64,000 bases of DNA, taken from positions 186,001 to 250,000 of the forward strand of contig NZ_RCCH01000006.1 of assembly GCF_003663945.1 (NCBI RefSeq), written 5' to 3'. Position 1 is the stretch's first letter, and every line of letters starts with the position of its first letter. The translations under genes and the position numbers were made by a program. The notes under the pieces were generated by a model that did not search any database, was not told where the DNA came from, and worked only from the letters and a program-made list of their open reading frames with translations. The stretch is from Lacinutrix venerupis. Lineage in GTDB: Bacteria; Bacteroidota; Bacteroidia; Flavobacteriales; Flavobacteriaceae. Below, one piece after another: positions 24,650 to 31,874 of the stretch.

Positions 24650-25331
24650 ACGTTTCTGTTATTTTTATTGGAAATTGAATTCCATTGGATTCTTCGTTAT
24701 AAATATGCTTTGATTCAAAATCGTGTAAATGATGCTTGAAACTTTCAAAAACAATTTTCTCATCACTATTTAACAAGTCGTAGTTAGAATCAATTATATT
24801 TAATATTTTTCGATTATTAGGTATTATAAATTCTCTGATTTTCTTTAACCATAAAACTGGCATTGTACTTTCTGGATTATACCTTTCATCTGTATTTGGT
24901 CCATAAGTTTCAAAAATCATTCTGTTTTCTAGTAAAATTGGCTCTATATGCTTTCTTGCTTCATTTCTATTTTTGTATTTTTTTATCCCAAATACATTAT
25001 TAAGTTTATTTTTATGTTCACTTTTCCATTTGAGAATTAGTTCTGTAGGGAAGTCATCTTCTGCTTTGTCGATTGTAGTATGGCAATTAGGACATAGTAA
25101 TATTAAATTTTCATAACTACCCTTTTCTTCAGGTGTTAATTTGCTGTTTTTTCTAGCTCCTTTATTAACACTAATAATATGTGCAATTTCAGCAATATGA
25201 ATTTCTTTTTCTTCAAAAGTTTTGAATAGATTTTCGTTGCAATCTGGATTTTGACAAAAACCACCTGAATTTGCAAATAATTTAGTTTTAGTAAATGGAT
25301 TTGGTGATGCTTTTCCTCTTTTACAACTCAT
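24642..25331 (-). CDS. HNH endonuclease, first gene of the HNH module
   Basis: 229 residues. Cys26 and Cys31 (FCQNPDCNENLF), His51 (IAEIAHIISV), Asn75 and C80-P-N-C83-H84 (LLCPNCHTTID) form a zinc-ribbon HNH (beta-beta-alpha metal) nuclease at about residues 20-90. The remaining 140 residues are helical with no known domain. HNH proteins cut DNA in restriction, retron, CBASS and other defence systems. The protein starts 19 nt after the right half-repeat end (TACACACAAC, 25351-25360), which encodes the upstream leader. It is the first gene of a three-gene overlapping operon on the minus strand. Confidence 0.8.
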   Translation of the reverse strand: MSCKRGKASPNPFTKTKLFANSGGFCQNPDCNENLFKTFEEKEIHIAEIAHIISVNKGARKNSKLTPEEKGSYENLILLCPNCHTTIDKAEDDFPTELILKWKSEHKNKLNNVFGIKKYKNRNEARKHIEPILLENRMIFETYGPNTDERYNPESTMPVLWLKKIREFIIPNNRKILNIIDSNYDLLNSDEKIVFESFKHHLHDFESKHIYNEESNGIQFPIKITETYV

Positions 25332-25349
25332 TCGGTTGGTTAGTTTAAA

Positions 25350-25563
25350 TTACACACAACGTGTTGACTGATATGAAAACGTTTAAATGTTTTATATTAA
25401 GCGATAGTTTATGCTGCGAAGGTAATTTTTTTTAATAAATAATTATATGCTTTTGCATAGGTACTCTTGGAATTTTAGCAAATAAAAACTGAATAAAAAC
25501 TTCGTTAGGATTTTCAAAAATAGTTGAGAATAAGCAATTACTTATAGCTGTTGTTGTGTGGCT
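25350..25563. repeat. Array B, full spacer repeat between the HNH module and trkH
   Basis: Right half: TACACACAACGTGTTGAC, TGATATGAAAACG, GTTTTATATTAAGCGATAG, and a minus-strand TACCTTCG box (25424-25417). Left half: AAATAAAAACTGAATAAAAAC, GTTAGGATTTTCAAAAATAG, GAGAATAAGCAATTACTTATA, GTTGTTGTGTG. The order and spacing match the array A spacer (11889-12123). The minus-strand box could drive the HNH module; no TTG is found 20 nt upstream of it. Confidence 0.75.
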
Positions 25564-25585
25564 TTTTTTCTTATCATTAATTTTT

Positions 25586-26965
25586 TCATACAGCCAAATC
25601 ATCAGTTCTTATTTTTTTAGAATCGTTCTCTTTTTGTTGCAACAAAGCAAATCCAAAAGTTAGAACTCCAACTCGTCCAATAAACATTAAAATAATTATC
25701 AATATTTTACCAATATTAGATAAATCTCCTGTAATTCCTGTGCTTAATCCAACAGTTCCTAAAGCGGATGCTACTTCAAATAATATACTGTCAAAAGAAA
25801 AGTTTTCAAAGTAAGAAAGTAAAAATGAAAACAAGAAAATTAAACTTGTGTAAAGCATAAAAGTAGATGTCGCAACATATATTCTCTCAAATGGAATGAG
25901 TCTGTTTAAAAATGTGATTTTTTTCTGACCAAACAATCTGCTTTTCAATATCGATAGCATTGCCGTCAATGTTGTTATTTTCATTCCACCTGCTGTTCCT
26001 GAAGGCGAAGCTCCAATGTACATAAGAAAGGTTATAAGCAATAATATTGGCAAGGATAATTCACCAATAGGTATTGAGTTAAACCCAACTGTTGTCATAG
26101 CTGACATTGCTTGAAAGAAAGATGTCATTAGTGAACTACTTGAACCAAGAATAGATGTTGACTCTGTTGTGTAAATGAGTAAAGTACCTAAAAAAAGTAA
26201 AAACAAAACCCCATAGATAATGATTTTAGTTGTGAACGATATTTCTTTTGATTTACCTCTAATTCGATACCACAAATCTGTAATTACAATAAAACCCAAA
26301 GAACCAGAAATTGCTAATACAGAAATAATTGTGTTTATAAAAGTATTGTCTTGATAGCTTTCGAAACCATCATTAAACAATCCAAATCCAGCTGTGCAAA
26401 ACGATGAAATACTATGAAAAATTGAAAACCAAATTGCTTTTAAACTGCCCATTCCTGAATTGGTAAAGGCAAAGTAGAAAAGTATAGCTCCAATAGTTTC
26501 CATTATTAGGGTAAAAACAATAACGCTTTTGATGAAATCTTTTATCTGAATTGTATTGGGTAAAGTAAATTCCGTACCTATTAATTTACTATGCCAATGC
26601 GTTATTTTTTTGGTAGTAAATAATAAATAGTATGTTGTTAGTGTCATATATCCAATTCCGCCAATTTGTATTAACGCCATAATAACAAATTGACCAAAAA
26701 AATTATAGGAATCGAAAACGCTTATAGTTACAAGTCCAGTAGTTGAAATAGCTGAAGTTGAAATAAACAAATTATCTAAAAAGTATATATCGGTTTTGTG
26801 GAATAAAGGAATAGACAGTAAAAGAAATCCAATTAGCGTATACAAAAAGAATCCCCAAACTAAATTCATTTGAGGTGATTTACTAATTTGAAATTTACGA
26901 TACCAATTAGATATTTTCTTGTATGTTTTATTTTTCATTCTTTGTATTTCGTTTTTTAATGACAT
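25586..26965 (-). CDS. TrkH/KtrB-family potassium transporter subunit
   Basis: 459 residues with eight or more membrane segments. Four P-loop-like elements each keep the filter glycine: STSAISTTGLV, SSFCTAGFGLF, SAMTTVGFNSI and SALGTVGLSTG. LMYIGASPSGTAGGMKITT is also conserved. This subunit forms the K+ (or Na+/K+) channel in the inner membrane. It normally works with a TrkA/KtrA RCK subunit, which is absent here. The start ATG 26965 lies in the array repeat; ATG 26938 is an alternative that would give MKNKTYKK. A transporter as a single cassette gene is unusual. Confidence 0.9.
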   Translation of the reverse strand: MSLKNEIQRMKNKTYKKISNWYRKFQISKSPQMNLVWGFFLYTLIGFLLLSIPLFHKTDIYFLDNLFISTSAISTTGLVTISVFDSYNFFGQFVIMALIQIGGIGYMTLTTYYLLFTTKKITHWHSKLIGTEFTLPNTIQIKDFIKSVIVFTLIMETIGAILFYFAFTNSGMGSLKAIWFSIFHSISSFCTAGFGLFNDGFESYQDNTFINTIISVLAISGSLGFIVITDLWYRIRGKSKEISFTTKIIIYGVLFLLFLGTLLIYTTESTSILGSSSSLMTSFFQAMSAMTTVGFNSIPIGELSLPILLLITFLMYIGASPSGTAGGMKITTLTAMLSILKSRLFGQKKITFLNRLIPFERIYVATSTFMLYTSLIFLFSFLLSYFENFSFDSILFEVASALGTVGLSTGITGDLSNIGKILIIILMFIGRVGVLTFGFALLQQKENDSKKIRTDDLAV

Positions 26966-27183
26966 ACAACGTGTCGACTGATATGAAAACGTTTAAATGT
27001 TTTATATCAAACAATAGTTTAAAATACGAAGTTAATTGATTTTTAATAGATAGTTACTTGTTTTCTACATAAATACTTATTGTATTTAAGTACCTAATTT
27101 TGTAACATTTAAAAACCAGATGTGATTTTTAAAGTATTTAGAATTAGGCAAGAGTGATGCAATTATTTATATGCGTTGCTGTA
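26966..27183. repeat. Array B, spacer repeat between trkH and the DUF6090 gene
   Basis: CATACAACGTG (from 26963), TGATATGAAAACGTTTAAATG, GTTTTATATC, ATAGTTTA and CGAAGTTA (27027-27034; TAACTTCG on the minus strand) repeat the right half. A more diverged left half follows (AAAAACCAGATG, GATGCAATTATTTATA, GTTGCTGTAC). CATACAAC (26963-26970) is the near-inverse of GTTGTGTG at 25553-25560, on the other side of trkH. Confidence 0.68.
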
Positions 27184-27188
27184 CTTGG

Positions 27189-27882
27189 TTATTTATCTAT
27201 GCGTTGATTAATTGATTTCTTTATATTTTCCAATTCTACAATACCATATTCTAAATTTGGAAGATAAGCATTGTATATTTTCTGGTAATTACTTATTACA
27301 TAACGCCTATATTCTTGACTATTTACAAAATAATCTTGTAGCTCTTTACTACTATTGTCTTTTGTTATTGTTTTACTTATCCACTCTGGATACCAACTGT
27401 AATTATCTCTAAATGTAGTTACAAGTAGCCAAGTTTCATTAGAAATTTTTTCCTCTAAAGTTTTAAGAAATGTACCAGTATCATATATTTCAATTAAATG
27501 CAATGATAGGCTATCTTTAGAAGCGACAGATTTTAAGCGTTCAATACCACCTTTATTCATATTAGTTATTGGACCTCCAGCCATTAATCGAGATAATCCA
27601 TCGTCTAATAAATCTATAGTTCTAGTGTCTGAAATGACAGCATCGTAAACAGGTTTTATAGAGTCGTAATATTTTATAGTGTTTGAAAACTCGTCGATAT
27701 CGTTATCTAAATCTAATTCAATTTGGGTGTAAATATCAGTAATTTCAGCTTGTTGTTTTCGGTTTTCATTCCAATTGTTAATTTGTAATGCAATTAAAAT
27801 TCCAATAACCACAAGTACAATCTCGCCAATGGCATAAATTAAATATTTACTAAACTTATTTTCGGAGAGTAAATTTTATCAT
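27189..27882 (-). pseudogene. DUF6090 family membrane protein, N-terminus frameshifted
   Basis: The frame ending at 27189 encodes SKYLIYAIGEIVLVVIGILI followed by ALQINNWNENRKQQ, the conserved N-terminal membrane segment of DUF6090 proteins, and a typical helical C-terminal part. The expected start MIKFF... is out of frame. ATG ATA AAA TTT at 27882-27871 is followed by ACT CTC CGA AAA TAA, while the conserved frame has a TAA at 27878-27876. This fits a short deletion between two AAAATTT copies. The longest intact frame needs GTG 27812, which removes half of the membrane helix. It is probably inactive, or makes a shortened product. Confidence 0.6.
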
Positions 27883-28473
27883 TTAATAGCGATTTTTAAT
27901 AATAAAGTATTTTGTGTTAATTCTTTAAAACGTTTAAATGTTCTCTAGTTTAAATTTTTAGTTTCTTTCTATTTTATAGAATGCCAATTAATGTAATAGA
28001 CTTAATCCAAATCCAACGTCATTATAATTTTAGAATTTTTGGAGTACATGATAATAGCTTTTTGTTGTTATTAATTATGTGGTTGTAATGGTATGATAAT
28101 TATTGTTTTAAAATTATTTAAAACTAAGTTAATAAATAAAATATAAACATTTAAGCATGACTAAATTATTACAAATGGTAGGAGAAGTTTAAATAAGCTA
28201 TGAGCTTTGTTTTAAGTTATGGTTATAAGTATTATTACTTTAAATTTTCACTTATTGTTTGTTACCTTCTATATTTTAAAAATGTCAATTTGACATTTAT
28301 TTAAGTTAAAATGCGTGTTTATTGTGAAAAATTGACAACTAAATATGTGTTTTAAATATAATTTTAATGATATTTTTTGTTTAATAGATTTTGGTATTTT
28401 TTTTGTTTTATATAAGTCGAAATCAATAAGGATTTCAAATTTGAAACATTGTTTAATTTAAAATTTTGTAATT
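27883..28473. other. Gene-free A/T-rich region between array B and hsp20
   Basis: No plausible gene is seen in these 590 bases. About 27925-27960 holds AAAACGTTTAAATGTT, a degraded copy of the array right half-repeat, so the array probably ends here. An 11-codon frame at 28157-28192 (MTKLLQMVGEV) may be a gene remnant. The palindrome at 28280-28298 is listed separately. The rest shows nothing recognisable. Confidence 0.5.
28280..28298. promoter_or_regulatory. Palindromic operator-like site upstream of hsp20
   Basis: AAATGTCAA-T-TTGACATTT is a perfect 19-bp palindrome 176 bp before the hsp20 start. A further ATTGACAAC lies about 40 bp downstream. It could bind a dimeric repressor, for instance a MarR- or TetR-type, but it is not a CIRCE or HAIR element, and no regulator gene is adjacent. 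Confidence 0.35.
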
Positions 28474-28950
28474 ATGAGCAATTTAGTTAGTGTTCCTAAA
28501 AACGGAAGTTTAGCAAACAGCAATTCAAATCAAAACTTCCCGACTTTGTCAAATTGGTTAGATGACATATTTAATCGAGACCTACCATCGGTATTTACCT
28601 CAAACTTTAATACAAGTATTACTTTACCCAAAGTAAATATTAAAGAAACTGCCGATGCTTTTATTGTTGAAATGGCAGTTCCAGGTCTAAAAAAGTCTGA
28701 TTTCTATATTGAAATCGATAATCAAGCCTTATCAATTTCTACAGAGACAAAGGAAAAAAATGAACATAAAGAAGAAAATTACACACGAAGAGAATTTGGT
28801 TACTCTTCATTTAAAAGAACTTTTACTTTGCCTGAAACTGTAAATGAAGAAAAAATTAATGCAAGTTATAACGAAGGTATTTTAAATATTCTTTTACCCA
28901 AAAAAGAAGAGGCAAAACAAAAGCCTCCACGAAGCATTAAAATTTCATAA
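28474..28950 (+). CDS. Small heat-shock protein Hsp20/alpha-crystallin
   Basis: 158 residues. The alpha-crystallin domain (about residues 45-140) runs from LPKVNIKETADAFIVEMAVP through KKSDFYIEIDNQALSIS and ends with INASYNEGILNILLPKKE, the A-x-x-x-G-I-L motif. The C-terminal RSIKIS supplies the I-x-I/V anchor. It is an ATP-independent holdase that binds unfolding proteins. The gene sits alone behind array B, with a conserved-looking hairpin after it (28985-29018). Confidence 0.93.
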   Translation: MSNLVSVPKNGSLANSNSNQNFPTLSNWLDDIFNRDLPSVFTSNFNTSITLPKVNIKETADAFIVEMAVPGLKKSDFYIEIDNQALSISTETKEKNEHKEENYTRREFGYSSFKRTFTLPETVNEEKINASYNEGILNILLPKKEEAKQKPPRSIKIS

Positions 28951-28984
28951 TTTAATCACTACATTTTTGTTTAAATAATGAATA

Positions 28985-29018
28985 TATAGAGGATATCAAT
29001 TTACTGGTATCCTCTATA
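28985..29018. terminator. Hairpin between hsp20 and the following lipoprotein gene
   Basis: TATAGAGGATA (28985-28995) pairs perfectly with TATCCTCTATA (29008-29018) around a 12-nt loop. There is no clear T-run behind it, so it may be a weak terminator or an mRNA-stabilising stem rather than a classical one. Confidence 0.5.
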
Positions 29019-29053
29019 CTTCTATACATGTCTAACTTTTAAAGTTTATAGCT

Positions 29054-29542
29054 ATGAAAAAATATATTTTATTATTAATAATTGGCTTTTTAAGTGTTAG
29101 TTGTAATAGCCAAAATGATGACATAAAAAACACAGAAAAAAAAGAGGAAGACAAAACGACTGTTAACGAGCCGCAAGGCGCTTGGAAAGTAGATAAAGAA
29201 TTTGACGAAAACGGAAATTTAATTAGATACGACAGTATTTATTCTTGGTCTTCTAACAATACATATAATAACCTATCATTATCAGACCGTGATAGTTTAA
29301 TACAATCTTTTAAATCAAACTTTTTTAAAAATTTCTCTGGTTTTAAAAATAATGGTTTCGACGATGTTTTCTCTAAAGATTCTCTTTTTAGCAATTATTA
29401 CTTTAATGATGATTTTTTTAAAAGTGATTTTGGCTCAGATTTTATGGATATAGATAAAATAAGGCAACAAATGATTAAACGGCAGAAACAATTTTTAGAA
29501 AAATATCATTCAGAATTTATTAAACCAGAAGACGAAAACTAA
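29054..29542 (+). CDS. Small acidic lipoprotein, function unknown
   Basis: 162 residues with lipobox LSVSC (Cys17), so the product is probably attached to the inner face of the outer membrane. A charged linker (NTEKKEEDKTT) is followed by PQGAWKVDKEFDENGNLIRYDSI, then a Phe/Asp/Ser/Asn-rich segment (about 85-135) with repeated DSLF and FFKS motifs. The C-terminal helix is RQKQFLEKYHSEFIKP. I recognise no family. The position behind hsp20 suggests, but does not prove, an envelope-stress role. Confidence 0.65.
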   Translation: MKKYILLLIIGFLSVSCNSQNDDIKNTEKKEEDKTTVNEPQGAWKVDKEFDENGNLIRYDSIYSWSSNNTYNNLSLSDRDSLIQSFKSNFFKNFSGFKNNGFDDVFSKDSLFSNYYFNDDFFKSDFGSDFMDIDKIRQQMIKRQKQFLEKYHSEFIKPEDEN

Positions 29543-29562
29543 ATAGTTTTCGTCTTTTTTTT
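29530..29562 (+). terminator. Rho-independent terminator overlapping the lipoprotein stop codon
   Basis: AGACGAAAACT (29530-29540) pairs perfectly with AGTTTTCGTCT (29545-29555) around AAAT, then T8. The stem includes the last codons and the stop codon of the lipoprotein gene. Confidence 0.88.
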
Positions 29563-29645
29563 ATAGAAAGATAAATACATAATACGTTTACAGTCGCTTA
29601 TCGCACGTATTTATACCTTTCTAAAAAACACGTATTTACACTCTA

Positions 29646-29674
29646 TTGTGTTGGTTTTAAGTTATTTACATTTG
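29646..29674 (+). promoter_or_regulatory. Promoter of the alpha-PFT-like operon
   Basis: TTG (29646-29648), 18 nt, TACATTTG (29667-29674) matches the Bacteroidota consensus. The predicted start of transcription is near 29681, about 34 nt before the first toxin-like gene. The upstream terminator isolates it from the lipoprotein gene. Confidence 0.55.
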
Positions 29675-29714
29675 TTTTGTTGTAGTCTGTTATTTTAATT
29701 AAAACCACAATATT

Positions 29715-30566
29715 ATGAGTTTTGCAAAACTTGCACCACCTAAAGACTTTACAGTAAGCTTTAAAAATATAAATAGGTTGTCTACCAATATTCAAACCTT
29801 TAATAAAAATATTGAGATGAAAGCTAAAATCAATTCGCTTTCGGGAACGGCCTTTAATTTTGCTGTAGATATTAGAGATAATCTTGTGCCAAAATTAAAA
29901 AGTATTGGGTTGGATTTAGCTGCATGTATAAATATAGCAGAGAAGGAAATTAAAACTTTTGGTGAAAATATGGTTAAAATATGTGAAGCTTTAAAAGTCT
30001 CTAATGTAGATGTTAATGAGTTAAAAGGAGCTTTAAAAACTGCTCTTGCTCAATCGCAATTAGTACAAAAAATAATTAACGAAGGTATTACTCCAGATTT
30101 AGATTTGTATGAACAAAAATTAAATGGATTAATATCAGAATTATCCAGTGAAAAATTAGCGATTAAAGATAATGATGGAGTATTAAAAAGGCATAGAAAT
30201 GAAATACTCCAGAAAATAAAAGCGAGAACACATACAGTATCTGGCGTTGTTGAAACAATTTGGGATGCCATTACTTTCCAGTTACAAGATAAATTAGAAA
30301 AAGATGAGAGAGATTTAGCGCAAATACAATTGCAATTTAATGCAAACTCAATTGCTATTGGAGCAGCTTCTAGTATGATTGGAACTCTAACGTCATTTGA
30401 CGCAGAGATGGATAGTCAAAGTCGATATTGGGTTGTTTTTTCAACTTTATTACATGCGTTAGACACAGACATTAAAGAACTATTAAATACACATGATAAT
30501 GATATAGAAAGTCTATATATAGAATTGGTAGAATCTGATTGGACAGCTATAAAAAACGCCAAATAA
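29715..30566 (+). CDS. Putative tripartite alpha-helical pore-forming toxin component 1
   Basis: 283 residues, almost wholly helical, without a signal peptide. Long amphipathic helices (about 60-110, 120-175, 185-208 and 230-275) flank a mildly hydrophobic stretch NANSIAIGAASSMIGTLTSF (about 208-228). YWVVFSTLLHALDTDIKELL near the C-terminus recalls the W-x-x-L/V helix of XaxB, Mak and Hbl/Nhe components. I infer a ClyA-type alpha-PFT subunit with a weak membrane tongue, not a proven toxin. It is the first gene of a three-gene operon with its own promoter. A coiled-coil surface or structural protein is the alternative. Confidence 0.6.
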   Translation: MSFAKLAPPKDFTVSFKNINRLSTNIQTFNKNIEMKAKINSLSGTAFNFAVDIRDNLVPKLKSIGLDLAACINIAEKEIKTFGENMVKICEALKVSNVDVNELKGALKTALAQSQLVQKIINEGITPDLDLYEQKLNGLISELSSEKLAIKDNDGVLKRHRNEILQKIKARTHTVSGVVETIWDAITFQLQDKLEKDERDLAQIQLQFNANSIAIGAASSMIGTLTSFDAEMDSQSRYWVVFSTLLHALDTDIKELLNTHDNDIESLYIELVESDWTAIKNAK

Positions 30567-30602
30567 TTTGTAATTAATATTAATCAAAACCAAAAAATAA
30601 TT

Positions 30603-31874
30603 ATGGAAACTTCAACAAAAAAAGGGTTTAAAGCTCTATTACCAGGAAAAGAATTTGTAAAAGGTACTTTTAACACAGTTTCATTTCAAAAAATCATACA
30701 ACATTTTATTAACTATGTCCAACAATGTGGAATACCATCAATTAATACAAATTATGCAAAAGGAAAAGTAGAACAAAAAGTGATTGATGATTTAAATGCA
30801 ATTAACATAAGTTTAAAAACACATTTCAATAAAATTCAAAATGATGCACAAAAAGAACTTGCTCAAGTAGAAAACACAAATACTATACTTGGTAAAATTT
30901 GGCATTTTTCTCGTACTGGAGAAGTTTCGGTAAAAGCTATTTATACCGCTGTAAAAAATAATCCAAATCCTTTAAGTCCAGAAACAAAAACAAAAATAAC
31001 TAAGTATTTAAATTTAATAGATAAATCACTTGCAGATTTAGAAAGTAGTATTCCAGCAGATGCTTTTGATGTTATCCATAAAGAACTAAACAAGGATATT
31101 AGTAATTTAAATACAGATTTTACTAACATGCAAGCAGCAATTCCCGATGGCGATGGTAGTAAATTAGATTTAACCAATTTAACAGAAGCAGAGGCTAAAA
31201 GTAAATTAGATAAACAAATTAATTCTTTAAATAATAATATTAGCACGCTACAACAAGAAATAGCTTGGGAAACAGTAGGTCAAGTTGGTATTGGAATTGT
31301 TGGAGGTTTAATTGCTATAACTAATTTTTGGAATCCAATAGGTTGGGCCGCCGCTGCTGGAACTGCTGTTGGTGAGGCTGAATTAGCAGTAGATAAAGCA
31401 GATAAAATAACAAAAGTTGCTACAGATCAAACCAATGTTTTTATTTCTGAAGCTGAAGAAAGTATTCTTCAACCTTATTATGCAACGAAGCATTATGCTA
31501 CACAAATTAAATCTATGGTGGCAGGATTAGAAAGTTTGTCTCAAGGTATTGGCGCAATTAGAACCTATATAGATGCTAGTTTAACAGATATGGAAAGTTT
31601 TATAGCAGATCTTGGTGATTTAGATAGTTTAGATTTAGATTACGAATTAATAAGTGGTGATTTTAAAGATCTTACAGATTGTGTACACACTTTAATGGGA
31701 CCAGTTTTTGATAATGAAACATTAGAAGATCCAAAATGGTCTGCTATGGCTAGTGATGGTAAATGGGCAAAAATTTTAGAAGATCCAGATTCTCCTTTTT
31801 ATATTAAATTAATGAAAGAAATGAACGCCGAAAGTCAAGCATCATCAACACCAATACTTAACTCTGTAGCATAA
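30603..31874 (+). CDS. Putative tripartite alpha-helical pore-forming toxin component 2 (membrane-inserting)
   Basis: 423 residues, helical, no signal peptide. A strong hydrophobic hairpin lies at about residues 222-258 (VGQVGIGIVGGLIAITNFW, then NPIGWAAAAGTAVG), set between long coiled-coil helices. This is the hallmark of the beta-tongue/hydrophobic head in ClyA, HBL/Nhe, XaxA and MakA-type toxins. The C-terminal region (SLSQGIGAIRTYIDASL, then LMGPVF) is helical again. The gene lies 36 nt after component 1. Its TAA overlaps the ATG of component 3 (TAATG), so the three are made together. Confidence 0.65.
   Translation: METSTKKGFKALLPGKEFVKGTFNTVSFQKIIQHFINYVQQCGIPSINTNYAKGKVEQKVIDDLNAINISLKTHFNKIQNDAQKELAQVENTNTILGKIWHFSRTGEVSVKAIYTAVKNNPNPLSPETKTKITKYLNLIDKSLADLESSIPADAFDVIHKELNKDISNLNTDFTNMQAAIPDGDGSKLDLTNLTEAEAKSKLDKQINSLNNNISTLQQEIAWETVGQVGIGIVGGLIAITNFWNPIGWAAAAGTAVGEAELAVDKADKITKVATDQTNVFISEAEESILQPYYATKHYATQIKSMVAGLESLSQGIGAIRTYIDASLTDMESFIADLGDLDSLDLDYELISGDFKDLTDCVHTLMGPVFDNETLEDPKWSAMASDGKWAKILEDPDSPFYIKLMKEMNAESQASSTPILNSVA

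Noticed and set aside
23605-27183. Integron with attC sites
   Set aside because: The repeats lack the attC core pairs (RYYYAAC with GTTRRRY), units carry promoters, and no integrase gene is visible; the resemblance is only structural.
28157-28192. 11-codon frame MTKLLQMVGEV before hsp20
   Set aside because: Too short to support as a gene; possibly a remnant or chance frame in A/T-rich DNA.
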